Assembly (NCBI GenBank): GCA_964619265.1
Contig: CAZUCE010000004.1
Location: 62,001 to 126,000, forward strand
Source: CAZUCE01 sp964619265
GTDB taxonomy: Bacteria; Planctomycetota; UBA1135; GCA-002686595
Direction of reading: 5' to 3'
Length of the DNA stretch: 64,000 nucleotides
The translations under genes and the position numbers were made by a program. Each line of letters begins with the position of its first letter. Position 1 is the first letter of the stretch. The notes beneath the pieces were generated by a model. It was not told the origin of the DNA, ran no database searches, and was given only the letters and a program-made list of their open reading frames with translations. Of this stretch, positions 9,100 to 17,659 are shown one piece after another.

Positions 9100-9746
9100 T
9101 CAGGCGCAGATCCAAACCTCCGGTCTGTCCGAGGGCTCGGTCAGGCCAAGCGGCGAGCCACCGCTTTCCGAGGATGCCCACTGGAAGTACAGCGGCAGGC
9201 CGAGCAGGCCAGCCACGGAAGCGGGCTCCGCGCTCAGGGGGATGCCGAGGGTCGAGCCGAGCCTCACCTTCCGCGCCGATGGGAGCCGATCCGCATGGGA
9301 AGCCAAGGGGCTCGGCAGAGTGGAGGGGCAGGTAAAGAAATAGCCGACCCCGTTCCGCTGCGTGAGATCTCTTGCGTTGCCACTCAGCAAGCCGGGGGTG
9401 ATGTCCTTGACCTGCTTCGGCCTTTGGGTCGTTGGGTCCAAGCGGAACAGCTCGGTGCCCCAGAACGTCGGCTCCGAGGTGTGGGTGCGAGCCATCCGGC
9501 AGGGTGACGGAGGACGTCCTACTCGGTTGTGGTTGTTTAGAGCCACCGAGGGCCGCGCCGGACGGCAGTCGAGTTCCTTGGCCTTGCCCAGCCGCCCTGC
9601 CACAGCTCAGCTCCTGCTCCGAAGGCCTTGGCGTTGAAGGAGAATCCTGGCTCAATCGGGGCTACGAAAGTCGGCGACGAGACCTTGCTGCCCTTGCCGA
9701 AAACGGGAGGCTCGATGTCCGAAAGGAGTTCAGACTGGAAGGCCAA
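9100..9746 (-). pseudogene. Decayed ELWxxDGT-repeat secreted protein
   Basis: On the minus strand two different frames carry pieces of one ancestral protein. One frame (9100-9603) contains GTELFRLDPTTQRPKQVKDI followed by TPGLLSGNARDLT, which resembles the repeat 'G-[ST]-E-L-W-x-x-D-G-T-x-x-G-T-x-x-V-K-D-I-x-P-G', and ends with IPLSAEPASVAGLLGLPLYF QW, the end of the planctomycete C-terminal domain. Another frame upstream (to 9746) contains AFGAGAELWQ, the start of a further repeat. No single frame joins them, the length is far below the usual several hundred residues, and no signal peptide is seen. It is best read as a frameshifted, truncated remnant. Confidence 0.55.
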
Positions 9747-9984
9747 GCCTAGGAGGGGACCCCCGCGAGCGCCGTCACGGCGACGGCCCAGAAGAGCGAA
9801 AGAGAGTTGGGCTGGGATCGCATGGCAAGACTCGAACGGATCCGTGAGATCGCGGAGCGAGGCGAAGGTGAGGAACGCAGCGTTGCCCTATCTCCCAGGG
9901 CCCTGGCCGATTATTCAACGCGTAGGTAGGTGACTCGACTTGCGGGGAATCCACCAGCAACCGGGCAGCCCGCTTCCCTCTGGG

Positions 9985-9990
9985 TATCCT
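9985..9990 (+). promoter_or_regulatory. TATCCT, putative -10 box of the pseudouridine synthase gene
   Basis: TATCCT lies 9 nt before the ATG at 10000, which supports that start over the in-frame candidate at 9940. No Shine-Dalgarno sequence is present. Confidence 0.4.
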
Positions 9991-9999
9991 GGTTGCCCG

Positions 10000-11058
10000 A
10001 TGCGTGTTTTTCCTAGGAATCGAGATCTCTCCGAGGAGCTGACCCACGTGGATCTGCGGGTGCGTGGTTCGGACCTGCAGCAGCCGGAGTCCGAGGTCCA
10101 CATTCGGCTCGATGCGTTTTTGCAGCGTTTCCTCACCTGGCGCTCCCGGACGTCCATCCAGGAGCTCATTCGCGAGGGCTTCGTGGCGCTGGATCCCTCC
10201 TCGCCAAGCCGGCCCGACGGACACGGGGAGTACGCGGTCGAAAAACGCCCCGGCCGGCGCCTGCTCCACGGCACCAAGGTGCGCATTGAGATCCCCGAGC
10301 CCCTGCGCGTTCAGCGCACGATTCCTGCGGCGGACGGCCTGACAGTGCTGCATGAGGACGAGCACTTACTCGCGATCGACAAGCCGGCCTTCCTTCCGGT
10401 GCATCCTTCCGGCCGGCACTTGTCCGACACGCTGATCCAGCGAATTCACGTCGCCTACGACCAGCGCAAGGAACGCCGCGAGTTCCGCATCAAACTCTGC
10501 CATCGTCTCGACCGCGAGACGTCGGGCATTGTGATGTGCGCCCGCGACCCGGTCAGCCACGCGGCTGTGATGAAGCAATTCGAAGTCCGCGACGTCGAAA
10601 AGGAGTACCTGGCGATCGTTTGGGGCGGCCCCGATGAACAGAGCGGCACGGTCGATTTACCCATGGGACCCGATCGCTCCAGCGAGGTCCGCCTGAAGAT
10701 GGCCACCGTCCCCGATGGCATCGAAGCTCGCACGCACTGGCGCGTCGTCGAGCGCTTCTCCGATTGCACGCTGATCGCCGCCAAGCCGTTCTCCGGTCGC
10801 CAACACCAAATTCGCGTCCACCTGGCCGTGCTCGGACTCCCCTTGGTCGGCGACAAACTCTACGGCAGCGATGAACAGCTCTTCCTGCGCGCCTCGCGCG
10901 GCGAGCTCGACCTTCACGAAGAGCGCGCCCTAGGCCTGCCCCGCCACGCACTCCACAACCATCGCCTGGCCCTGACCCACCCGCGAACCGGCGAGAAAGT
11001 CGAAGTGCGCAGCGCGCTACCCGAAGACATGCGCCGCTTCCTCGATCAACGGAGCTGA
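10000..11058 (+). CDS. RluA-family 23S rRNA pseudouridine synthase
   Basis: A 352-aa protein. Residues about 30-100 look like an S4 RNA-binding domain (RLDAFLQRFL, SIQELIREGFV). The catalytic domain carries HRLDRETSG at 168-176 with the catalytic Asp171, and the later GRQHQIRVHLAVLGLPLVGD motif typical of RluA/RluC/RluD enzymes. It isomerises specific uridines in rRNA to pseudouridine. Which of RluC or RluD it represents cannot be decided here. The start at ATG 10000 is chosen over 9940 because the extra 20 residues are unlike the family and a TATCCT hexamer sits just upstream of the ATG. Confidence 0.92.
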   Translation: MRVFPRNRDLSEELTHVDLRVRGSDLQQPESEVHIRLDAFLQRFLTWRSRTSIQELIREGFVALDPSSPSRPDGHGEYAVEKRPGRRLLHGTKVRIEIPEPLRVQRTIPAADGLTVLHEDEHLLAIDKPAFLPVHPSGRHLSDTLIQRIHVAYDQRKERREFRIKLCHRLDRETSGIVMCARDPVSHAAVMKQFEVRDVEKEYLAIVWGGPDEQSGTVDLPMGPDRSSEVRLKMATVPDGIEARTHWRVVERFSDCTLIAAKPFSGRQHQIRVHLAVLGLPLVGDKLYGSDEQLFLRASRGELDLHEERALGLPRHALHNHRLALTHPRTGEKVEVRSALPEDMRRFLDQRS

Positions 11059-11204
11059 ATTCCGTTCGGCTTCCGGCTGGGGTTGGACGTGGGGACCTGG
11101 TCCAGGGCAATTCGGGGGGGGCTGGTCGGCACCGGATGAAATACGGCACCTGGGGATGCGTAGCAGGGGGTCTAGCTTCCTCTCCCCCCCACTAGAGCAT
11201 TCCA

Positions 11205-12125
11205 TTGACCCAAGCTGCCGTCCGGCTGAGCCAAGTGTCCAAGACCTTCGGCTCGCACACTGCTGTTCGAGATTTGAGTTTCGAGGTTCCCCGCGGCTCC
11301 CTGTACGGGTTCATCGGTCCAAACGGATCCGGGAAGACCACCACGATTCGGATGATCCTGCACATCCTCGAGCCCGATCAAGGACAGATGGAGGTGCTGG
11401 GAGAGACCGGCATCCGCTCCGCCAACGATCGCATCGGCTATCTGCCTGAGGAGCGTGGTCTCTACAAGAAGATGAACGTCGGGCGGCTGCTCGCCTATTA
11501 CGCGAGCCTGAAAGGTATGCCCCTGCGCGAAGCTCGCCGGGAAACCGATCGTTGGCTCGAGCGCTTGGGCTTGAGCGACTGGCGCGGAGCGAAGATTGAG
11601 TCGCTTTCCAAAGGGATGAGTCAGAAGATCCAATTCATCTCGACCGTGATTGCCAAGCCCGAGTTGATCATCCTGGATGAGCCTTTTTCCGGGCTGGATC
11701 CGGTGAATCTCGAAGTCTTGCGCAGTGCCATGCTCGAGTTGGTGGCCGAAGGCGCGACCGTGATCTTCTCCACCCACGACATGATGGTCGCAGAGCAGTT
11801 GTGCGACAACGTGATCATGATCTTCAAGGGGGACAAGGTGTTGGACGGCCCTATGGAGAACATCTATAGCCAGTACGGGCAGGACACGCTTCGAGTTCGA
11901 ACCGATGAAGGCGCTGCGGTCTTGCAAGGGCTGCCAGGTGTGGAGCAGGTTTTGGACCTGGGGCGCTATCAGGAGGTCCGCCTAAAGAGCGACCCCCAGG
12001 GATTCTTGCGGACCCTTGCGGAGAAGACCGCTGTGCGTCACTTCGAGGAGACCAGGCCCACGCTGCACGACATCTTCATTCGAATTGCAGGTCCCGAGGC
12101 CGCGAAGGCAGAGGTGACGGCTTGA
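11205..12125 (+). CDS. ABC transporter ATP-binding protein (NatA-like)
   Basis: A 306-aa ATPase. Walker A is GPNGSGKTTTIRM, the signature SLSKGMSQKIQF precedes Walker B LIILDEPFSGLDPVN, and the C-terminal 80 residues form the DUF4162-type extension found in NatA-like ATPases. The start codon is TTG at 11205. It overlaps the next gene by 4 bp and surely works with it as an ABC-2 type exporter; NatAB relatives export sodium or small molecules, but the substrate here is unknown. A pyrimidine/C-rich tract followed by CTAGAGC lies immediately upstream. Confidence 0.9.
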   Translation: MTQAAVRLSQVSKTFGSHTAVRDLSFEVPRGSLYGFIGPNGSGKTTTIRMILHILEPDQGQMEVLGETGIRSANDRIGYLPEERGLYKKMNVGRLLAYYASLKGMPLREARRETDRWLERLGLSDWRGAKIESLSKGMSQKIQFISTVIAKPELIILDEPFSGLDPVNLEVLRSAMLELVAEGATVIFSTHDMMVAEQLCDNVIMIFKGDKVLDGPMENIYSQYGQDTLRVRTDEGAAVLQGLPGVEQVLDLGRYQEVRLKSDPQGFLRTLAEKTAVRHFEETRPTLHDIFIRIAGPEAAKAEVTA

Positions 12126-13432
12126 AGAAGATCTTCGCGATTGCCCGCGCCGAGTTCCTGCAGATGGTGCAGTCCAAGTCCTTTCTGGTCGGCTTGATCG
12201 GAATGCCCCTGCTGATGGGCGGGAGCCTGTTGTTCCAGGCCTTTGTCCAAGATCGGGTGGACCTTGACGACCGACATCTGGCCGTCGTAGACCCAACCGG
12301 TGAGCTCTGGTCCGTGCTCGAGAAAGCCAATGACCGGCGAACGGAAGAGGCGATCTTCGAGCTCTCAGCATCTGAGAAGCTCGAGCAGAAGCGCCCGAAG
12401 TTCGTGATCGAGCGCTACATCCCCGAACCTGGAGAACGCCCCGACGTGACGCTTTCGGAACGGGTGCGAGAGGGTGAACTGCAGGGCTTTGTCCTCTTAG
12501 ATCCCTCGCTGCTCGAGGAGGAATTGTCCGAGCGGCCCTTCGACTACCACACGGGCGAGCCGACTTTCTCGGAGTTGCCTGACTGGGTCGAGCGGGTGAT
12601 CAACGACGAAGTGCGCGACCGTCGATTCGCGGCTGCCCAAATGGATCGAGAATTGGCCGAACGGCTCGTCCGTAGGGTGCCGATTGCCACCTTTGGGCTG
12701 ACTTCCGTCAATGAGGACGGAACCGTCGAGGAGGCCGAGCGCGACAACGACATCCGGACCTTCGGGATTCCCTTTGCGGGCATGATGCTGCTGTTCATGC
12801 TCGTGATGACGGCTGCTCCGCAACTCATGAACCAGGTTCTCGAAGAGAAGATGCAGCGCATCTCCGAGGTCCTTGTCTCCTCGGTTTCACCGTTCGAGCT
12901 GATGATGGGCAAGTTGCTGGGAAGCGTCGTCATCTCCCTGACCCTGGCGGTCATTTACCTGGGAGGCATCTACTGGGCCACACATCACTGGAACGTGGGG
13001 CATTTCGTGCCGATCCAGACCTATCTGTGGTTCTTGGTGATGATGGTCTTCGCGCTTTTGATGTATGGATCGTTGTTTGGAGCTCTGGGATCGGCCTGTT
13101 CCGAACTGCGCGACGCGCAGAGCCTGATGATGCCGGCCATGATTCTGATCATGATCCCGATGTTCGCCTTGGGTGTGATCATCGAGAGCCCGAATGGAAG
13201 CATGGCGGTCGGTCTCACCTACTTTCCGACGGCGACGCCAATGATCTTCTTGTTTCGACTCCTAGCGCCGCCTGGCCCGCCGATGTGGGAGCTGTTCGCC
13301 GCGATGGCCATGTGTGTGGCCACGACCCTGGCTCTGGTGTGGGCCAGTGGGAAGATCTTCCGCGTAGGCGTGCTGTCCCAGGGTCAGGCGCCGAGCTTTC
13401 GCAAGCTGGTCACCTGGATCTTCTCAAGCTGA
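12122..13432 (+). CDS. ABC-2 type transporter permease (NatB-like)
   Basis: A 436-aa membrane protein with an N-terminal membrane segment (about residues 20-42), a large soluble extracytoplasmic domain and a C-terminal block of about five segments beginning at IRTFGIPFAGMMLLFMLVM. The motif NQVLEEKMQRISEVLVSSVS after the second segment is diagnostic for the ABC2_membrane_3 / NatB family. The start codon is TTG at 12122, overlapping the ATPase gene by 4 bp, which points to translational coupling. Confidence 0.9.
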   Translation: MKKIFAIARAEFLQMVQSKSFLVGLIGMPLLMGGSLLFQAFVQDRVDLDDRHLAVVDPTGELWSVLEKANDRRTEEAIFELSASEKLEQKRPKFVIERYIPEPGERPDVTLSERVREGELQGFVLLDPSLLEEELSERPFDYHTGEPTFSELPDWVERVINDEVRDRRFAAAQMDRELAERLVRRVPIATFGLTSVNEDGTVEEAERDNDIRTFGIPFAGMMLLFMLVMTAAPQLMNQVLEEKMQRISEVLVSSVSPFELMMGKLLGSVVISLTLAVIYLGGIYWATHHWNVGHFVPIQTYLWFLVMMVFALLMYGSLFGALGSACSELRDAQSLMMPAMILIMIPMFALGVIIESPNGSMAVGLTYFPTATPMIFLFRLLAPPGPPMWELFAAMAMCVATTLALVWASGKIFRVGVLSQGQAPSFRKLVTWIFSS

Positions 13433-13526
13433 ACGGAGGGGGCGTTAGAGGACCTGCGCCAACCCCCAGGAGACCATTCCCTTGTGGCTGGCCATAGTCC
13501 GGCTGCTTGGTGGAGGATCGAACTCC

Positions 13527-13916
13527 TCAGGCAACTGTCGGGGAATCTTCTGGCAGCAACTCGAGTGCTGCGCTGGTCGGCCGCCCGATGCGGGCCCGCC
13601 GGCCGATGATGAGGACCGGGCGCTCCATCAGCCGCGGACGTGCGGCCAGGGTGCGAGCGATCGACTCGGCGTCCGGGTCGGCCGGTAGGTCGGCGTTCTT
13701 GAATTCCTTTTCGGTCTTGCGAACCAAGGTGACCGGCTCGCCGTCGAGGCGCACGAGCAAGGCGACCAGTTCGGCCTCGTCGAGTGGATCCTGCAGGTAC
13801 AGGCGCGTGGCATAGGCGATGCCGCGTTTGTCGAGCGCCGAGCAGAGGGCGCGCGATTTGGAGCAGGACGGATTGTGGAGAACGACCGGAAGGTCGCTGT
13901 CAGTCGGGAGAGCCAT
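13527..13916 (-). CDS. ArsC-family (thioredoxin-fold) arsenate-reductase-like protein
   Basis: A 129-aa protein with the active-site loop HNPSCSKSR (Cys18), then the ArsC pattern of a basic residue in LVRKTEKEF and RLMERPVLI near residue 95. These are the three arginine/cysteine regions used by glutaredoxin-type arsenate reductases. No arsB, acr3 or arsR is nearby, so a role in arsenic resistance is not supported by context; Spx/YffB-like relatives share the fold. It sits convergent with the NatB gene and 15 bp downstream of the membrane protein gene on the same strand. Confidence 0.8.
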   Translation of the reverse strand: MALPTDSDLPVVLHNPSCSKSRALCSALDKRGIAYATRLYLQDPLDEAELVALLVRLDGEPVTLVRKTEKEFKNADLPADPDAESIARTLAARPRLMERPVLIIGRRARIGRPTSAALELLPEDSPTVA

Positions 13917-13930
13917 GGAGGCGATGCGGT

Positions 13931-15454
13931 TCAGGGAGTCGTTTGTCCGGTAGATACGTCCCCGGACCGCCAGCGATAGTCCGCGAAGGCTTCGAATAGC
14001 GAAAGGGCGAAAGTGGCCAAGAGTCCCGCCAGTGGGGTCGTGACCGTCTGGGAGGTGACGGCAGCGACTAGGGCTAACCCTATGCCAACGCCCATGAGGG
14101 GCCCCCCGAGGTCCATCGGAGCTCCGACTTCAGCGGGCTCCCTGGACAGGGGAAGGTCGATCACCGTTTGGCGCCATAGGCCCCGGAGGGCCAGAAGCGA
14201 CACCAGGGCGGCGGGCAGAGCGAGGCTCACAGCGAACCTCCAGCCGGCCTGCTGCCAGGCCATCAGGCCCAGGGCCAGGTGGAGTGGCAGGACGTAGCGA
14301 ACCGCCACGGCCTTGAGCCAGCCGTTGTCGATCGCTGCCCGCGGCGTGGGGTGGCATTCGAGTAGCCAGCGCGCGGCGGCTGATGCGCTCGCACAGGTTT
14401 GGCTGGCCAGGACGGGCAGGTAGAAGCCGGGGGTGAACAGAATCAGAGCCAGCAAGCCACTTTTCTCGGGGCCCGGCGGGCGCGTCAACGCGACCCAGAG
14501 AAAAGCCAGCGGCAGTCCGAGCAGGGGAAAGACGCGCAGGGCGAATTCGCGTTCGGAAGGTAGGGCGCGCAGCACGAAGCGAAAGGCGCCGCGTTCGTCC
14601 GGACGAACCCAGAAGCGTTCGGCGAGACGGGCCAAAGGTTCGACGAGCCGATCGCTCCAGCCGGCGCGAGCGCGTTCCGTGCCCGTGGGCCGGGGGACGA
14701 AGGCCGAGGCGAGAAAGACCGCGAGTCCGGTCACCAGGCTGACGAACGCGGCGGCGATGGACGGCAGGGGGCCCGCGAACCAGGTCGCCGGCCAGGCGCT
14801 GGCCAGGGGGCCGAGCTCCCCCGGCTGCGCAGACTCGAGTCCAGCGAACCACGGAACGGAAAGTAGAATGCCGCCGATCGAGATGGCTCCGATCAGAGCT
14901 TGGATGGCCCGCCACAGCGCAGGCAGCTTGCCGAGCAGCAGGCTCTGAAGTGCGGTCAGGCCTCCGATCCAGGCCGCGGCGAACCCGAGGCCACCCAGAA
15001 CCAGGGCGAGGCGCCCGCTCCAGCCCCATCCGGGAGCGCCGATTTCACGGGCGTTTGGAGAGAGCCAAGCCGCTACGGTCAAGGAGGGGATCGCGAGGGC
15101 GAGGAGCAGCGCGAGAACGACGAGCAGCTGGGCGATTCGGCGTTCGCCGGCCGTGGCCGGAAGCGCACGCAGCCAGTCGCCTTCGCCTTCGCCGCGCATC
15201 GGAAAGCCGAGTTCGCCGAAGAACGGCATCGTGATCAGCAGCGCGACCAGTGTGAAGACGAAGGTCGCGTACACGAATCCTCCGACCTCGCCCGCGAGGA
15301 TGCCGCCCAATACGCCGGTGATCAGCGCCTGGGTCGCGCCCGAGGCGAACAGCGAGGTCGAGGCGCGCGCCGCCCCGAAATGAGCACGCAGCAGGGCCAG
15401 GGAGCGCCCGGCCGAAAAGCCGTCGCGCGGAGCATCGTTCGATCCGGCGGTCAT
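13931..15454 (-). CDS. Multi-pass membrane protein, possible ABC-type permease
   Basis: A 507-aa protein with about a dozen hydrophobic segments arranged in two halves, separated by a hydrophilic stretch around residues 250-300 (RPTGTERARAGWSDRL). No conserved motif that I recognise. The overall pattern (long pairs of helices, an N-terminal cytoplasmic lead and charged elbow residues) fits an ABC-exporter permease, and an orphan ABC ATPase is encoded 4 kb away at 19310-20104. That pairing is inference only. It is transcribed divergently from the hydrolase at 15527, with 72 bp between them. Confidence 0.65.
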   Translation of the reverse strand: MTAGSNDAPRDGFSAGRSLALLRAHFGAARASTSLFASGATQALITGVLGGILAGEVGGFVYATFVFTLVALLITMPFFGELGFPMRGEGEGDWLRALPATAGERRIAQLLVVLALLLALAIPSLTVAAWLSPNAREIGAPGWGWSGRLALVLGGLGFAAAWIGGLTALQSLLLGKLPALWRAIQALIGAISIGGILLSVPWFAGLESAQPGELGPLASAWPATWFAGPLPSIAAAFVSLVTGLAVFLASAFVPRPTGTERARAGWSDRLVEPLARLAERFWVRPDERGAFRFVLRALPSEREFALRVFPLLGLPLAFLWVALTRPPGPEKSGLLALILFTPGFYLPVLASQTCASASAAARWLLECHPTPRAAIDNGWLKAVAVRYVLPLHLALGLMAWQQAGWRFAVSLALPAALVSLLALRGLWRQTVIDLPLSREPAEVGAPMDLGGPLMGVGIGLALVAAVTSQTVTTPLAGLLATFALSLFEAFADYRWRSGDVSTGQTTP

Positions 15455-15526
15455 CGCAGGGATCCTGCCACACCTCGGCTCTCGCGCGGCGTTAGTCTGG
15501 CCCGCTCGTCAAGCCCTCCTCCCAAC

Positions 15527-16147
15527 ATGACTCTTTTCGTTCCGGGCCCCGAAGGGCGGCTGGAAGCCCTCTACCACGAGCCCGAAGGGCCGGTGCGGGC
15601 CATCAGCGTCGTTTGCCACCCCCATCCCGCTCACGGCGGGAACATGAATTCGACCGTCGCGTTCCGCACCGCGCGGGGGCTCCAGGCCGCGGGTGTTGCT
15701 TGCGTTCGGATCAACTTCCGCGGCGTCGGCGAGTCCGAGGGTCGTTACCACGGTGAAGGCGGCGAGGAGGGCGATGCGCTGGCCGCCCTCGAATGGCTGA
15801 TCGAGCGCCATCCTGGAAAGCCGGTCTGGGCCGCGGGCTTTTCCTTTGGGTCGCGCACGGTGTTCGGGCTCGCATTGCGCGAGCCGCGCATCGAACGCCT
15901 GGTCCTGGTGGGGTTCCCCGCGCGCGCCTACCCGCTGGAAGGCGTTGACCGACTCGACCGACCCGCGCTGTTCGTTTGGGGGGCTGAAGATGAGTACGGC
16001 ACTCTCCGGGACTTGCGGGCGCAGTATCCCGAATTGCCCGGCCCGTTTGAATTCCGCGAGATCGAGAGCGCGGATCACTTCTTCAAGAAGTACACCAAAG
16101 AGCTTGAGGCCATCGTCCACGAGTACGCCAGCAACGCCCTGGACTGA
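15527..16147 (+). CDS. Alpha/beta hydrolase (COG2945-like)
   Basis: A 206-aa compact alpha/beta hydrolase. CHPHPAHGGNMNSTV is the oxyanion-side motif typical of this group, GFSFGS carries the nucleophilic Ser, WGAEDEYG an acidic residue and ESADHFF the catalytic His. The substrate is unknown. ATG 15527 is chosen as start; the frame is open far upstream but that part overlaps the divergent gene and shows no hydrolase features. A TAGTCT hexamer lies about 30 nt upstream. Confidence 0.88.
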   Translation: MTLFVPGPEGRLEALYHEPEGPVRAISVVCHPHPAHGGNMNSTVAFRTARGLQAAGVACVRINFRGVGESEGRYHGEGGEEGDALAALEWLIERHPGKPVWAAGFSFGSRTVFGLALREPRIERLVLVGFPARAYPLEGVDRLDRPALFVWGAEDEYGTLRDLRAQYPELPGPFEFREIESADHFFKKYTKELEAIVHEYASNALD

Positions 16148-16213
16148 CCTCGCGCTCGCTTCCCGCCCTGGCTGCGACTTCCTCATCTCTCACTCCTTTT
16201 CCCCTAGAACGAC

Positions 16214-16645
16214 GTGCCTCAATCTGCTGACACCGCTATTGCGATTCCGCCCAAGGGATCGGTTCCCGCGATCCGCCAGATCATGATGCCGCGCGACACC
16301 AACGCGAATGGAACGATCTTCGGGGGCGTGATCCTCTCGCAAATCGACCTCGCAGCCGCTGTCGAAGCCCACCGCTGGCATCCCGGACGCATCGTCACGG
16401 TCGCCATGGACAAGATCGAATTTCATCGTCCGGTTCACACCGGCGACCTGGTTTCGTTCTACACCGAGACTCTGCGTACGGGCCGGACATCTGTCACCGT
16501 GCGCGTCGATGTGTGGGCCCAGCGCCGCGACGAAACGATGCAAATGGTGCCGGTAACGCGCGCGAATGTGACGATGGTCGCTGTGCACCCCGAAGGCGGA
16601 ACAACCCCCCTGGCGCGCAAGGACGATCCGTTCCCCCTGCACTGA
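16214..16645 (+). CDS. Hotdog-fold acyl-CoA thioesterase (YciA-like)
   Basis: A 143-aa single hotdog domain. The helix motif NANGTIFGGVILSQIDLAA matches the active-site helix of YciA/BACH thioesterases, and VTVAMDKIEFHRPVHTGD is the following conserved strand. These enzymes hydrolyse acyl-CoA thioesters as hexamers. The start is GTG 16214, preceded by TTTTCCCCTAGAAC, a short leader of the kind seen before several genes here. It is 66 bp downstream of the hydrolase gene and may be cotranscribed with it. Confidence 0.88.
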   Translation: MPQSADTAIAIPPKGSVPAIRQIMMPRDTNANGTIFGGVILSQIDLAAAVEAHRWHPGRIVTVAMDKIEFHRPVHTGDLVSFYTETLRTGRTSVTVRVDVWAQRRDETMQMVPVTRANVTMVAVHPEGGTTPLARKDDPFPLH

Positions 16646-16936
16646 ACGTTCCGGACGCCCGAATTCATGGGTCGAGTCGTGAGCCAATCCGAAGCTCGTT
16701 CCAATGGCCAGCATGAGCGGCTATCAACGGCCGCTCGCGGACGTGGCCTGCGGGTGGCTTGAGCGACTCACGGCGGCGATTCGGGCGGCTTGCCACCGGG
16801 CGGACGGAACGCGATCTGGCCGGCGAGTGGCGAGCGATGGCTTGAGCTGCCGCCGGCTGCCGGGGAGCTGCGGCCCGTTGTCGCCCGAGCCCGCCGTGGG
16901 CGGCTCACGGGCCCGGGTCGTGAAGCTGTCCGCGCC

Positions 16937-17491
16937 CTAGTCGGCGCTGGTCTCCGGCTCGCCCAGAAAACGAAACTCCCCGGACCACGCGAGGTTCTTG
17001 GGAGGCTGCGTGCTGCGCAGCGCCAGCGGCTGATCTCCGGTGGCGCGCCGGGTGGCGAGCACGCCGTCCAGGTGGTCGACTTCGTGTTGGAGCAGCGCGG
17101 CGTAGTCGCCCGTGAGTTCGACCCGCTGCAAGTTCCAGGATTCGTCGCGATAGGTCAGGCGGCAGCTCACGGGCATGCGCACGCGGACCAGCAGGTCGGG
17201 GAAGCTCATGCAGTCCTCCCAATATTCGCGGAGTTGCGGGTCGAATCGATCGAGAACCGGATTGAACAGGGTGCGCGGTTGGTCGACGCGCATGGCCACG
17301 ATGCGGCGAGCCACTCCGATTTGAGGGGCCGCGATGGCGCGGCCCCAGCCCCGCTCGGCTTGGAAGGCGTCCATGGTGGCGTGCAGGTCGCGGACCGCTT
17401 CGGTCAAGCTGGGCAGCTCGCGGAGCTCCACCGGGGAGCTCGGTTCGCACAGGCTCGGCGTTCCGAGCTGCAGGATGGGCCGGGCGGGCAT
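16937..17491 (-). CDS. def: Divergent peptide deformylase
   Basis: A 184-aa protein with the three deformylase motifs in order: GWGRAIAAPQIG (motif 1, residues 48-59), EDCMS (motif 2, residues 92-96, with Cys94 as metal ligand) and QHEVDH (motif 3, residues 135-140, His136/His140 ligands and Glu137). Canonical motif 2 is EGCLS, so this is a divergent form. It would remove N-formyl groups from nascent proteins, or be a paralogue with another substrate. ATG 17491 is chosen over an upstream GTG at 17632 because it begins at the family's normal N-terminus and has TAGCGT 7 nt upstream. Between it and the thioesterase (16646-16936) no gene is seen, only a small inverted repeat GAGCGGC/GCCGCTC near 16720. 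Confidence 0.82.
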   Translation of the reverse strand: MPARPILQLGTPSLCEPSSPVELRELPSLTEAVRDLHATMDAFQAERGWGRAIAAPQIGVARRIVAMRVDQPRTLFNPVLDRFDPQLREYWEDCMSFPDLLVRVRMPVSCRLTYRDESWNLQRVELTGDYAALLQHEVDHLDGVLATRRATGDQPLALRSTQPPKNLAWSGEFRFLGEPETSAD

Positions 17492-17498
17492 AGCGCCA

Positions 17499-17504
17499 AC
17501 GCTA
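17499..17504 (-). promoter_or_regulatory. TAGCGT, putative -10 box of the deformylase gene
   Basis: Minus-strand TAGCGT, 7 nt before the ATG at 17491. Confidence 0.35.
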
Positions 17505-17659
17505 ACCGCCCTAGGCTGGTTTTTGTTGAGCTTCCTGCAGGACGTGTGGGCCGGTTCCGGCGCGAACGCGGGACGATCCGCCGCAAGAACAGACCAGCGG
17601 CCCGTGGAAGAAAGCCCCGCCACCGGCCGCACGAGCAGCGAGCTGCCTAGGCAGCTCGG

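Noticed and set aside
13500..13560. Possible tRNA fragment (TTCGATC loop on the minus strand)
   Set aside because: Only a T-arm-like hairpin with four pairs; no acceptor stem, anticodon arm or CCA partner nearby.
14900..15526. In-frame extension of the hydrolase gene far upstream
   Set aside because: Overlaps the divergent membrane-protein gene antisense and has Arg/Gly-rich composition; the hydrolase fold starts at 15527.
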